Shown here: piece after piece, positions 14,100-22,561 of the stretch
How the letters are laid out: each line of letters begins with the position of its first letter
How positions within the stretch are numbered: position 1 is the first letter of the stretch
Assembly (NCBI GenBank): GCA_017537175.1
Contig: JAFYLH010000024.1
Coordinates: forward strand, 1-64,000
DNA length: 64,000 nt
Reading direction: 5' to 3'
Source: Clostridia bacterium
GTDB lineage: Bacteria; Bacillota; Clostridia; Oscillospirales; CAG-272
Notes under the pieces: model-generated
Databases searched by the model: none
Told to the model about the DNA's origin: nothing
The model's input: only the letters and a program-made list of their open reading frames with translations
Program-made: the position numbers and the translations under genes

Positions 14100-16358
14100 A
14101 TGAAACTTAAATATGTTTTCTTAACAGCTACTGTTATACTGCTGTCATTAATGATGCTTATTTCCATAAGTGCTGACAATACCGCCTTTTCGGAAAGCTC
14201 TGTACCCGGAATTGATTTTGAACTGTATACAGACGGTGGCGAGCCCCTGCGTATACTTGCGCTGAACGATATTAATCTGTCAGATGCTTACGGATACCGT
14301 AAAACAAATTTTGTCAGCTGGACTTCCGAGCAGTCCGAGTACCAAAAGATAGAATATGCTGACATACAGACCGTATTGCTGAGATATCTCAACCAAGCCG
14401 TATCAAGAACCTCACCCGATATTATAGTGGTAACCGGTAACTTTGCCCGAGGTATTGACGACACAAAGGGTCAGCTCTTTAACTATCTTTGCAAGGTCAT
14501 AGACGGCTATAATATCCCTTGGGTGTATGTATGCGGCAGCGAGGAGCGAGGCGGCGACTATCCCTTTGAAAACAAGCTTGCGGATCTGGAAAAATACGAA
14601 AACTGCATTTTTGCAAAGGGGGATGTTACAGGCTATAATTACAATATTGCCGTAACGAATAATGGCAGTATAAAGGAAATTATATATGTAATAGATTCCG
14701 AAAACGGAGAGAATCCGGATATAACAGAGGACAGAGAGGCTTGGTTTGCCAAGTCCTATGAGAAGGTAAAAAGCTCATACGGAGCTGTTCCCTGTTATAT
14801 ATTTACCAACCACGCACCAAGATATATGTTTGCCGCTTCTAAGCAGTACGGTGTTACTTCATATGTCAATCCCTCAAATCCATTGGTGCTTAATACCGAG
14901 GAGGCCTACGGACAGTTTAATATAAGTCCCTCAAGCCCCCTTGACAGCGACAAGAGCTTTCTTGAACTAATGAAAAATTGCAACACCAAGGGTATGTTCT
15001 TCGGTGGAGAATCAAGAATCGCCGCAAGCGTTCCCTACGAGGGCATACGCTTGGGATACATAATGAAAACAGGTCTGTTCGGAATAAAGGAGGGCTCTGT
15101 TAAGGGCGCAACTCTGATAGAAATATCAGGCGATAGCTGCTCGGTGGAATACTATCCCTATCAAAGCACTGCCGAAATGTTCGGTGACATTATAGACAAT
15201 GCCTGGTATACCGATGCCATTCAATACTGCTATGACCGTCGACTTATGTCGGGTATGGCATCAGACCGATTTGCACCGCAGACGACCCTTACAAGAGCAA
15301 TGTTTATAACGATACTCGCAAACATCGAGGGCATAGATAAAACCGAATACCAAGGCAGCTCCTTTACAGATGTTAAAGAAGGAAAATGGTATTCAGCCGC
15401 CATACAATGGGGTTACAGAAACGGTATATCGGCAGGCTACGGTTCAAAATTCGGAGTAAACGATCCTCTGACCCGTGAGCAGATGGCACGAATGCTTATG
15501 CAGTATGTCAAATACAAAACCGATACGGAAGCGGTATATTCCGAGGCTCTTGAGTCATATATCGACTATTCCGCCATAAGCGACTGGGCGCTTGAAGCTA
15601 TGCACTGGGCGCACGCAAACAAAATCCTCGTAGGAACTGAAAGTGCAGACGGGCATATGATGCAGCCTAAAGCCCCTGCAACAAGAGCGCAGATAGCAGT
15701 AGTGGTAAACAGCTTTTATGAGAGCTTTTGCGTTGAAGATATTACACATCCCGAAAGAACAGGCAGACGGGAGAGTGAGATACTCTTTATAGGTAACAGC
15801 CGTATATACTTCGGCGAGGCTCCCGAAAAGGCACAGCTGCTTTCAGACTTTTATGACGGCGGCTACACCTGTGTTGACTGCACACAGCCGGGAAATTCTA
15901 TGTACGGAAATTATCTTAATATGCTCTGCCGTAAGGAATTTGACCCCGAGTTCTTCAGCGAGGCGGACAAGGTAGTGCTTTTAGGACCCGACAACGAGCT
16001 TGCCCTGCAGATGGTAATGGAGCTGTTTCCCGACGATACCGAGTTCTATATAATCTATGTTTGGGAGTATTACGAGCCCGAGTACAATGTACCCGATTAT
16101 TTTACAGGCTATAATGTTAAGATCATACCCGCAGGAAATGCATATAGTAATATGCTTGTAAATGGCTATGACAGAGACATATTTTTAGCCGAGGACGGCT
16201 TTCATCCTAATAATGTTATGGGCTATATCGAAGCTCTGACTACATATGCGGTTATCACAGGTAAGGATATCTCGGATGCACCCGAGGATATTTGTTCCGA
16301 ATATATCAAGGATATAAAAACGGCTGTCAAAGAAGCCGTTGAAATGTTCGATTCATAA
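14100..16358 (+). CDS. Secreted metallophosphoesterase-like protein with three SLH domains and a C-terminal SGNH-like domain
   Basis: The protein has 752 residues with a signal peptide at 1-26. Residues 45-360 look like a calcineurin-type phosphoesterase (LRILALNDINLSDAYG, DIIVVTGNFARG, YVCGSEERGGDYPFE, FTNHAPRYMF). Some metal ligands deviate, for example TGN replaces the usual GD or GN context and no GHxH was found. SLH repeats follow at about 370-545 (WYTDAIQYCYDRRLMSG, WYSAAIQWGYRNGISAG, WALEAMHWAHANKILVG, each followed by a TRA or TRE motif). The last 200 residues begin ESEILFIGNSRIYFG and end in DGFHPNNVMGY, like an SGNH hydrolase. It is cell-wall bound through the SLH domains. The phosphatase may be inactive. 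Confidence 0.75.
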   Translation: MKLKYVFLTATVILLSLMMLISISADNTAFSESSVPGIDFELYTDGGEPLRILALNDINLSDAYGYRKTNFVSWTSEQSEYQKIEYADIQTVLLRYLNQAVSRTSPDIIVVTGNFARGIDDTKGQLFNYLCKVIDGYNIPWVYVCGSEERGGDYPFENKLADLEKYENCIFAKGDVTGYNYNIAVTNNGSIKEIIYVIDSENGENPDITEDREAWFAKSYEKVKSSYGAVPCYIFTNHAPRYMFAASKQYGVTSYVNPSNPLVLNTEEAYGQFNISPSSPLDSDKSFLELMKNCNTKGMFFGGESRIAASVPYEGIRLGYIMKTGLFGIKEGSVKGATLIEISGDSCSVEYYPYQSTAEMFGDIIDNAWYTDAIQYCYDRRLMSGMASDRFAPQTTLTRAMFITILANIEGIDKTEYQGSSFTDVKEGKWYSAAIQWGYRNGISAGYGSKFGVNDPLTREQMARMLMQYVKYKTDTEAVYSEALESYIDYSAISDWALEAMHWAHANKILVGTESADGHMMQPKAPATRAQIAVVVNSFYESFCVEDITHPERTGRRESEILFIGNSRIYFGEAPEKAQLLSDFYDGGYTCVDCTQPGNSMYGNYLNMLCRKEFDPEFFSEADKVVLLGPDNELALQMVMELFPDDTEFYIIYVWEYYEPEYNVPDYFTGYNVKIIPAGNAYSNMLVNGYDRDIFLAEDGFHPNNVMGYIEALTTYAVITGKDISDAPEDICSEYIKDIKTAVKEAVEMFDS

Positions 16359-16364
16359 TTTCAA

Positions 16365-16526
16365 ATGGGGCTGTATTAACGATTGTGATTTCACCCCACA
16401 ATCTCAGTTGGAGCGTTAGATGAGATTGATGAATTTTTCATCAAATCTACAGTACGATAGTAACGGAGATAGTTCGGAAACCGAACAATCGGAAAGCTAT
16501 AACCGAAAAGAATATAATTGATATGT
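16365..16526 (+). ncRNA. Candidate structured RNA or long structured 3' UTR
   Basis: The 320-bp gap before spoIIAA holds no open frame worth calling. It holds several stems in a row: GATTGTG / CACAATC (about 16382-16404), a bulged GATTGATGAA / TTCATCAAATC hairpin (about 16424-16448), GTTCGG-aaa-CCGAAC and TCGG...CCGA, then the terminator at 16527-16559. I do not recognise a known RNA family and see no clear promoter, so it may simply be the 3' UTR of the gene upstream. Confidence 0.35.
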
Positions 16527-16559
16527 AAAAACGGTTGCTTTAAAAAGCAACCGTTTTAT
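16527..16559 (+). terminator. Terminator before the sigF operon, followed by CCTTAACTCC
   Basis: AAAACGGTTGC-tttaaaaa-GCAACCGTTTT. The sequence CCTTAACTCCTAATT follows directly, as at the right end of the module at 12202-12436. A small CGGGAGGATA / TATCCTCCC hairpin follows. Confidence 0.8.
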
Positions 16560-16679
16560 CCTTAACTCCTAATTCGGGAGGATAATATCCTCCCCTACTT
16601 CTTTTTCCATCTGTCCTCTTTTGACATAATTCTTACCCTTGATCGTATATAATCAAAGAAAAACGAAAGGACAAGGAAA

Positions 16680-17048
16680 ATGCAACAGGCAAAATGCAAT
16701 ATAGAATATGACGAGGGTATTCTTGTTATATCGGTATCCGGAGACATAGACCACCACAGCGCAAAGCCGCTACGGGAGGAGATAGACACCAACCTATACC
16801 TCTACCGTGCAAAGACGGTTATTATGGATCTTTCGGGTGTGAGCTTTATGGATTCATCGGGGCTGGGTCTGATACTCGGCAGATACAGCAGGGTAAACGA
16901 TCTTGAGGGCAGGATGATAATAGCCAATCCCGACGAAAGCGTTTCAAAAATACTGGCTTTGGCGGGGACAGACAGGCTTATTACAATCAAGAGAACGGAT
17001 GAGACTGCGTCACACCGTTATTTTAATACTGAGGTTAAAAGGGGGTAA
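16680..17048 (+). CDS. spoIIAA: Anti-sigma F factor antagonist SpoIIAA (STAS domain)
   Basis: The 122-residue STAS protein carries the phosphorylation-site motif MDSSGLGLILGR (Ser about 59). The N-terminal ISVSGDIDHHSAKPLRE and the later TDRLITIKRT are also typical of SpoIIAA. In forespore development the unphosphorylated form binds SpoIIAB and frees sigma F. AAAGGACAAGG precedes the start. It is first in spoIIAA-spoIIAB-sigF. No clear sigma-H promoter could be assigned; a TTGACA / TATAAT pair at 16621-16653 has a 21-nt spacer and is unlikely to work as a sigma-A promoter. Confidence 0.95.
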   Translation: MQQAKCNIEYDEGILVISVSGDIDHHSAKPLREEIDTNLYLYRAKTVIMDLSGVSFMDSSGLGLILGRYSRVNDLEGRMIIANPDESVSKILALAGTDRLITIKRTDETASHRYFNTEVKRG

Positions 17049-17052
17049 CAAA

Positions 17053-17493
17053 ATGAAAAAAGAGCTTATAAACGAAATGAATCTGCGTATCCCTGCCCTG
17101 TCGGTAAACGAGAGCTTTGCAAGATACGCGGTGTCCTCCTTTGTATCTCAGCTTGACCCCACCCTTGAGGAGATAGCGGATATCCGCACGGTGGTTTCGG
17201 AGGCGGTGACCAACTCTGTCATTCACGGCTACCGCGACAGCAAGGGGGATGTGTTTATATCGGTCAAGTACTACAGCGACAGAAGTGTAAAAATAACCGT
17301 AAGAGACCGCGGATGCGGTATTGCGGATATCGAAAAGGTAACTCAGCCCTTCTATACGGGGGACCCTGCAGGAGAGCGGGGCGGAATGGGCTTTACCATA
17401 ATGTCCTCATTTACCGACAAAATGAAGATAAAATCGGTTCTTGGCAGAGGAACAGCCGTTATCCTTATAAAGCGTTTACATAAGGATGCCTGA
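17053..17493 (+). CDS. spoIIAB: Anti-sigma F factor and serine kinase SpoIIAB
   Basis: The 146-residue GHKL-type kinase shows the N-box region TVVSEAVTNSVIHGY, the G1 box VRDRGCGIADIEK, and the lid and G2 area GERGGMGFTIMSSF. It holds sigma F inactive and phosphorylates SpoIIAA. ATG at 17053 follows AAAGGGGGTAAC. An upstream in-frame start at 16999 lies inside spoIIAA and is rejected. It begins 4 bp after spoIIAA. Confidence 0.95.
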   Translation: MKKELINEMNLRIPALSVNESFARYAVSSFVSQLDPTLEEIADIRTVVSEAVTNSVIHGYRDSKGDVFISVKYYSDRSVKITVRDRGCGIADIEKVTQPFYTGDPAGERGGMGFTIMSSFTDKMKIKSVLGRGTAVILIKRLHKDA

Positions 17494-17525
17494 CAGCATC
17501 CTCACTTTATAAACAAGAGGGTAAT

Positions 17526-18233
17526 ATGCGTAGCAATCAATTGCTGTTAAAACAGATACAGGACGGAGATGAAGCGGCACTTGAGGAGCTTATAAAGCAA
17601 AATATGGGTCTTATAAAGACGGTGTCCCTACGCTTTTTGGGCAGAGGAGCAGATGCGGAGGATCTCTTGCAGATAGGTGCTATAGGTATGATAAAGGCGG
17701 CAAGGAGCTTTGATTTTTCTTACAACACCGAATTCTCCACCTATGCGGTCCCCCTTATCATTGGCGAAATAAGGCGTTTTTTGAGGGATGACGGACAGAT
17801 AAAGGTCAGCCGCTCTATCAAGCGGCAGGGAGTCGCGGTAATGCGAAAAAGCGAAGAGCTGACCCGTACTCTTGGCCGTGATCCTACCGTAGGAGAGCTT
17901 GCCAAGGAATGCGATATGTCACCTGAGGAGGTAACATATGTTCTTGAAGCGGTATCCCCTGTTCACTCACTCCACGACTCTGTGGGAGGCGACGGTACAC
18001 TTACACTTGAAAGTATGCTTGCTGACAAGGAGAATGCTATCGACCACCTGACAGACCGCATAGCCTTGGAGGAAGCCATATCAACCCTTGATCAAACATC
18101 CCAAAGGATACTGCATCTGAGGTATATAAAGGAGCTGTCCCAGCAGCAGACGGGGAATATTCTTGGTTTGAGTCAGGTCAAGGTTTCAAGAGAAGAAAAG
18201 AAGATAATGCAGAAATTAAAGCAGGCGCTTTGA
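17526..18233 (+). CDS. sigF: Forespore RNA polymerase sigma factor SigF
   Basis: The protein has 235 residues with sigma-70 regions 2, 3 and 4. Region 2 reads LGRGADAEDLLQIGAIGMIK and FDFSYNTEFSTYAVPLIIGE, region 3 reads RSIKRQGVAVMRKSEELTRT, and region 4 reads QRILHLRYIKELSQQQTGNI followed by GLSQVKVSREEKKI. Its position behind spoIIAA and spoIIAB identifies sigma F rather than sigma G. It shows that the host can sporulate, or descends from a sporulating lineage. Confidence 0.95.
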   Translation: MRSNQLLLKQIQDGDEAALEELIKQNMGLIKTVSLRFLGRGADAEDLLQIGAIGMIKAARSFDFSYNTEFSTYAVPLIIGEIRRFLRDDGQIKVSRSIKRQGVAVMRKSEELTRTLGRDPTVGELAKECDMSPEEVTYVLEAVSPVHSLHDSVGGDGTLTLESMLADKENAIDHLTDRIALEEAISTLDQTSQRILHLRYIKELSQQQTGNILGLSQVKVSREEKKIMQKLKQAL

Positions 18234-18234
18234 G

Positions 18235-18263
18235 AGTGCAGAATGCAGAATGCAGAATTAAGG
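18235..18263. repeat. GCAGAAT heptamers joined by TTAAGG to a terminator
   Basis: Right after the sigF stop, GCAGAAT occurs three times in tandem, then TAAGGAAAAA runs into the bidirectional terminator. Confidence 0.7.
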
Positions 18264-18299
18264 AAAAAGACGGATTCGTATGAATCCGTCTTCATTTTT
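18264..18299. terminator. Bidirectional terminator between sigF and the converging surface phosphatase gene
   Basis: AAAGACGGATTC-gtat-GAATCCGTCTT with ATTTTT on the plus side and TTTTTCC on the minus side. Confidence 0.88.
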
Positions 18300-20103
18300 A
18301 ACCTAAAAATCTCATTAATATTGAAGCAAGCTGTGCTCTTGTGGCGTTGCCACGGGGGTCGAGGGTGGTCTCGGTCATTCCGGTGATAATTCCCTTTCCG
18401 TATGCCCATTTCATTGCGTCAAGTGCATAGGAACTCAGCTTGTTCAGGTCTGCAAAGCCTGAAAGGTCTCCCTCAGCCTTGGTATCCGTACCCTTGTAGG
18501 CAGCATAACGGTAGAGTATTGCCGCCATCTGCTCACGGGTGAGCTTGTCGTTAGGCGCATACTTATCGGCAGATTTACCTGCAACGATGCCGTTTGAGCT
18601 TGCCCAGGCTACGGCTTTGTCAAAATAGTGGCTTTCCTTGACATCGGTAAAGCTGTGTGTAAAGCCCTCGGGACTGCCCTCGTATCTCCAGAGAACAGAC
18701 ACTAACATAGCTCTGTTGGTTGCTACATTAGGACCAAATGTTGTCTCGGTCATACCCGACATCATTCCCTTTGTAAAAGCATATTCAACCGCATTATAGT
18801 ACCAATGGCTGTCCTTTACATCGGTAAAGGGCATTTCTGTTTTCTCGGGGGATTTGTTAAGTGTAAAGCTGTCTACCACACTCATATCGGTGGTACGGTA
18901 GGTGGTAAGTGTAAAGGACGAGTCTGTTACCGACACCATAGTTACATGGGGAGTGTATTCCTGATTGTATATATAGATCTCGGGAACATCGGGATGCTCT
19001 ACAGCATAGTACTTTGAGCCTGTGGAGGAACCGAATGTAAAATAAGGTATACCGTCGGTATCGGTGGCAGAGCTGAGGGTCTCGTCGTCATAGTATGAAG
19101 CGTCCTTCATAGCCTCCATACCGTTCATAAGATATGTGCGGGAGTAAATGTGATCGTGACCCGAAAGGGCTATGTCAAAACCGTATTCGGTAAGAAGCCT
19201 TGTCATCCACTCTCTTCTTGACAGGGTGCTTGAGTCCTCGGCGCGCTCGCTTACTGTATATACCGAATGGTGGAATACCGCAACCCTCCATCTGACATCG
19301 GGATTCTGTGTGATCGCTTCCTCCACAAATTCCTTGTGGTCGTCATAGGCACCGGCACTTGTGTTGAAAAGCAGAAAGAGTGTATCGTTATATCTGAAGT
19401 AGCTGTCTCCGCCTGCCCCTGTCACACCGTACTTATCCGACATATTTGCAGGATTGAAATGGTAGGAATAAACCGAAGCATCGGTCTCGTGGTTTCCTAT
19501 AATTGTGGCTATAGGCATTTTTGCGATAAGCTCGCGGTTGAGAAAGGCATCAAAATGCTCCTCACTGTAGCCGTCCACCTGGTCTCCTAAGGAGAGGATA
19601 AAGTCGGCTGACTCAAAGACTCTGTCATTTTCTATAAGATCAAGGGTATGCTGCCAGGCGGCTGTATCATCCTCAAGCTTTCCCGAGCCAAGCTGAGCAT
19701 CCCCTACAAGGGCAAAGCCGTATTCGTCGCTGTCCCCTGTGGTAAAATATCTTATCTCGCTCTGATATCCGTTATTTACAAGACGGTATGCGTACTCGGT
19801 TGCGGGCTCAAGTCCTGTTACTATAGCCTTACAGCTGTAGTATCCCTCTCCCTCGTCTGCCATTTCTGTCTCTGCCTCGGCACTCATAGCCGACTCAGGC
19901 ATTACTCCGTCGGTAACATCACTTGACTTACACCAGACAATGTTTGCCTCCTCGCCGTCAGAATACCAGGTAACATTAAGCTGACTCTGATCTGCACCCA
20001 TCATAAGATTTATGTAGCTCTGCATACAGTCGCTTGCCTGTAACGGAATAGCGGTAAAGGCAAGGACACATATTAATACCAAAGAAATTAACCGTTTTTT
20101 CAT
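18298..20103 (-). CDS. Secreted purple-acid-phosphatase-like metallophosphoesterase with three SLH domains
   Basis: The protein has 601 residues with a signal peptide ending near ASD (about 24). A fibronectin-like N-terminal domain (33-120: INLMMGADQSQLNVTWYSDG ... ATEYAYRLVNNGYQSE) precedes a complete phosphoesterase core: ALVGDAQLG, LSLGDQVDGYSEEHF, TIIGNHETD, VAVFHHSVYT and ALSGHDHIYSR. Three SLH repeats close the protein (about 425-600: WYYNAVEYAFTKGMMSG, YFDKAVAWASSNGIVAG, YALDAMKWAYGKGIITG). Unlike the SLH phosphatase at 14100, all metal ligands are present. It is probably a cell-wall-bound phosphatase for phosphate scavenging. Confidence 0.88.
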   Translation of the reverse strand: MKKRLISLVLICVLAFTAIPLQASDCMQSYINLMMGADQSQLNVTWYSDGEEANIVWCKSSDVTDGVMPESAMSAEAETEMADEGEGYYSCKAIVTGLEPATEYAYRLVNNGYQSEIRYFTTGDSDEYGFALVGDAQLGSGKLEDDTAAWQHTLDLIENDRVFESADFILSLGDQVDGYSEEHFDAFLNRELIAKMPIATIIGNHETDASVYSYHFNPANMSDKYGVTGAGGDSYFRYNDTLFLLFNTSAGAYDDHKEFVEEAITQNPDVRWRVAVFHHSVYTVSERAEDSSTLSRREWMTRLLTEYGFDIALSGHDHIYSRTYLMNGMEAMKDASYYDDETLSSATDTDGIPYFTFGSSTGSKYYAVEHPDVPEIYIYNQEYTPHVTMVSVTDSSFTLTTYRTTDMSVVDSFTLNKSPEKTEMPFTDVKDSHWYYNAVEYAFTKGMMSGMTETTFGPNVATNRAMLVSVLWRYEGSPEGFTHSFTDVKESHYFDKAVAWASSNGIVAGKSADKYAPNDKLTREQMAAILYRYAAYKGTDTKAEGDLSGFADLNKLSSYALDAMKWAYGKGIITGMTETTLDPRGNATRAQLASILMRFLG

Positions 20104-20228
20104 AGACTTTCACCTCGAAATATGATATATTATTGTAACAGATGTTATCATCATCGTCAAGGACAATTAAAAGATTCCTGCAATAGAAAGTTTACAATTT
20201 GTTTTGGCGATTTTTTGGCTGATAGCTC

Positions 20229-20257
20229 TTGACATATTATATCAGTTTGTATATAAT
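20229..20257 (+). promoter_or_regulatory. Promoter of the yceD-rpmF operon
   Basis: TTGACA (20229-20234), 17-nt spacer, TATAAT (20252-20257). Confidence 0.85.
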
Positions 20258-20300
20258 ATTTTGTGCCTGCGTCATCGGGCTAATATTCAGGAGATAATTT

Positions 20301-20819
20301 ATGAGTATGCAAATCGATATGGCGCCTATCCTAGCGGGCGAAGTAAAGTCAATACAGTTTGATTTTTCCTTCGGGTTCGAGGATAAGGATATTCTGACAA
20401 ACGTTGTGTTCCCCGAGCTCTTTAATGTTAAAGGAGCTGTTACAAACAACGCAGGGTATATGAAGCTTACTGCTTCTGCCACCGTGCCGTACAAAACTGT
20501 ATGTGCAAGATGTATGAAAGACATCGACGGTGTCTTGCCTATTGATTTTGAAAAGAACGTCGCTGTGATTTCCACTCTTCAAAATGAAGACACGGACGAC
20601 TATCTCTTCATCGAGGACGCTAAGTTGGATCTGTATGAGCCCTTGTGCGAGCAGATATTACTTGAGTTCCCTACCAAGCTTCTTTGCAAGGAGGACTGCA
20701 AGGGTCTGTGTCCCAAGTGCGGCAAGGATCTCAACGAGGGGGACTGCACTTGTCCCACAAAAGAAATTGATCCCAGACTTGCGATTATTCAAAAGTACAT
20801 CGATCAATTGGAAGACTAA
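20301..20819 (+). CDS. yceD: YceD/DUF177 family protein
   Basis: The 172-residue protein belongs to the DUF177 family that regularly precedes rpmF and is linked to 23S rRNA accumulation. It carries a CxxC pair in CARCMKDIDG and a second one in LCPKCGKDLNEGDCTC near the C-terminus, as in many Gram-positive members. AGGAGATAATTT is the ribosome binding site. It is followed 38 bp later by rpmF in the same transcript. Confidence 0.9.
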   Translation: MSMQIDMAPILAGEVKSIQFDFSFGFEDKDILTNVVFPELFNVKGAVTNNAGYMKLTASATVPYKTVCARCMKDIDGVLPIDFEKNVAVISTLQNEDTDDYLFIEDAKLDLYEPLCEQILLEFPTKLLCKEDCKGLCPKCGKDLNEGDCTCPTKEIDPRLAIIQKYIDQLED

Positions 20820-20857
20820 GTAAACAAATTCATTAATATAACGGAGGTGTAGGTAAC

Positions 20858-21046
20858 ATGGCAGTACCGAAGAGAAAAGTATCAAAGGCAAGACGCGATA
20901 AGAGACGCTCTAACAATTCCAAGCTCACCCTTCCCGGCATGACCAAGTGTCCCAAGTGCGGTGAGTACAATCTCTCTCACAGAGTTTGTAAGGCATGCGG
21001 CACATACGCAGGCAAGGAAATCATCACCATTAAAGAAGAGGCATAA
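20858..21046 (+). CDS. rpmF: Large-subunit ribosomal protein bL32
   Basis: The 62-residue protein begins [18 protein letters not shown], has zinc-ribbon pairs CPKCGEYN and CKACGTY, and has the usual length. Strong ribosome binding site GGAGGTGTAGGTAAC. Confidence 0.98.
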   Translation: MAVPKRKVSKARRDKRRSNNSKLTLPGMTKCPKCGEYNLSHRVCKACGTYAGKEIITIKEEA

Positions 21047-21057
21047 TTGCTTTCGTT

Positions 21058-21080
21058 GGGCGTACGCGGTACGCCCTTCT
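21058..21080 (+). terminator. Terminator of rpmF
   Basis: GGGCGTAC-gcg-GTACGCCC followed by TTCTTT. Confidence 0.8.
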
Positions 21081-21232
21081 TTAATTAAATTGCGGGGCAA
21101 TTTAATTAATGAAATGAACACTTCGTGTTCGTGAAATGACGGCAAAGCCGTCGTGAAATGACACCTACGGTGTCGTGAAATGCATCTTCGATGCGTTAAG
21201 GTGGATTTTCGCTATAGCGAAAATCATTTAAT
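21081..21232 (+). repeat. Hairpin array with GTGAAAT linkers
   Basis: Consecutive hairpins are TTAATTAAATTGC/GCAATTTAATTAA, GAACAC-ttc-GTGTTC, GACGGC-aaa-GCCGTC, GACACC-tac-GGTGTC and GCATC-ttc-GATGC. They are separated by the constant 7-mer GTGAAAT (shortened to TGAAAT before the first small hairpin). Then come TTAAGG and GATTTTCGCTATAGCGAAAATC. Stems differ while linker and 3-nt loop size are kept. It fills the gap between the rpmF terminator and the DUF512 gene. Confidence 0.75.
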
Positions 21233-21254
21233 TGTATTTATTTCGGAGTAATTT

Positions 21255-22559
21255 ATGGTCAAAATTACAGGTGTAGAAAAGGGGTCTATAGCGGACAAAG
21301 CCGGTATCCTCGGCGGGGATTATCTTATTAAGATAAACGGCTGTGATATCAATGACGTTCTTGACTACAGGTTTTACATTACCGAAAATAAAATAACCCT
21401 TACTCTGCACCGTGAGGCCGAGCTTTTTGATATTACTGTCAAAAAGGAGCAGTACGAGGATATAGGCCTGGAGTTTGAATCATTCCTTATGGATAAGCAG
21501 CACTCCTGCCGTAATAAGTGTATCTTCTGCTTTATAGATCAGCTGCCACGCGGTATGCGTGATACTATGTACTTTAAGGATGACGACAGCCGTATGTCCT
21601 TTCTTAAGGGCAGCTATATCACCCTTACCAATCTGAGTGATGCGGACATCGACCGTATATGTAAAATGAAGATATCCCCCATCAACATCTCGGTTCATAC
21701 CACCAATCCCGAGCTCAGGTGTAAGATGATGGGTAACCGCTTTGCGGGAAAGAGCCTTGAGGCTCTGAAGCGCTTTTATGATGCGGGTATCACAATGAAT
21801 ACACAGATAGTTCTGTGTAAGGGTGTCAATGACGGCAAAGAGCTTACAAGGTCGATGAGTGATCTTGAAAAGCTTTATCCCTATGTGCAGAGTGTGTCTG
21901 TGGTTCCCTCGGGACTTACCAAGTACCGTGAGGGTCTTTATCCCCTTGAGCCCTTTTCGCCTGATGAATGCAGGGCTGTGATAGAGCAGGTAGAGGCATT
22001 CTCTGTCGGTTGCCGTCAGCAGCACGGCTGCGGAATATTCTATCTCGGGGATGAATTCTATATAAAGGCAGGCTTACCCCTGCCCTCGGGAGAAAGCTAT
22101 GACGGCTATCCCCAGATAGAAAACGGTGTGGGGCTTATGACCTCCATGAAGGAGGAATTCTATGACGAGCTTGATTTCCTCGATGATTATGACACCGTAA
22201 AGAAAAGAAGGCTCTCTATAGCCACAGGCGAGGCGGCGTATGAGTTTATCTCTGCCCTTGCCCGCGAGCTTGAGGAGAGACTCAGCGACACCAAAATAAA
22301 TGTATATAAAATAGAAAACAAATTCTTCGGCGAGAATATTACCGTAGCGGGTCTTGTGGTAGGCTGTGACCTAAAGGAGCAGCTTTGCGGCAAGGACCTA
22401 GGCGAAAAGCTCTTTATCCCCTCGGTAATGTTAAGGTACGAAAATGACCTTTTCCTTGACGGAGTATCGATAGACGAGCTCTCACAATATCTTGGTGTAG
22501 AGATCGAAACAGTAAACAACTCAGGCTTTGAGTTTGTAGAAGCATTATTAAAGGAGTAA
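21255..22559 (+). CDS. DUF512 radical SAM protein with N-terminal PDZ-like domain
   Basis: The protein has 434 residues. The PDZ-like part (1-65: GSIADKAGILGGDYLIKING) is followed by an unusual radical SAM cysteine set (C85, C89, C92 in HSCRNKCIFCFIDQL), then DDSRMSFLKGSYITLTNLSD and the DUF512 half with VVPSGLTKYREGL and FYLGDEFYIKAG. This matches the conserved family commonly placed next to der in Clostridia. The reaction is unknown. The start is supported by CGGAGTAATTT. It is 2 bp from der and probably cotranscribed with it. Confidence 0.92.
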   Translation: MVKITGVEKGSIADKAGILGGDYLIKINGCDINDVLDYRFYITENKITLTLHREAELFDITVKKEQYEDIGLEFESFLMDKQHSCRNKCIFCFIDQLPRGMRDTMYFKDDDSRMSFLKGSYITLTNLSDADIDRICKMKISPINISVHTTNPELRCKMMGNRFAGKSLEALKRFYDAGITMNTQIVLCKGVNDGKELTRSMSDLEKLYPYVQSVSVVPSGLTKYREGLYPLEPFSPDECRAVIEQVEAFSVGCRQQHGCGIFYLGDEFYIKAGLPLPSGESYDGYPQIENGVGLMTSMKEEFYDELDFLDDYDTVKKRRLSIATGEAAYEFISALARELEERLSDTKINVYKIENKFFGENITVAGLVVGCDLKEQLCGKDLGEKLFIPSVMLRYENDLFLDGVSIDELSQYLGVEIETVNNSGFEFVEALLKE

Positions 22560-22561
22560 GT

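Noticed and set aside
16365..16526. 6S RNA or SRP RNA in the gap before spoIIAA
   Set aside because: There is no long imperfect 6S hairpin and no conserved SRP GGAAG/GCAGC tetraloop region.
16621..16653. Sigma-A promoter for spoIIAA (TTGACA and TATAAT)
   Set aside because: The spacer is 21 nt, too long for normal use, and a sigma-H promoter would be expected. Left unassigned.
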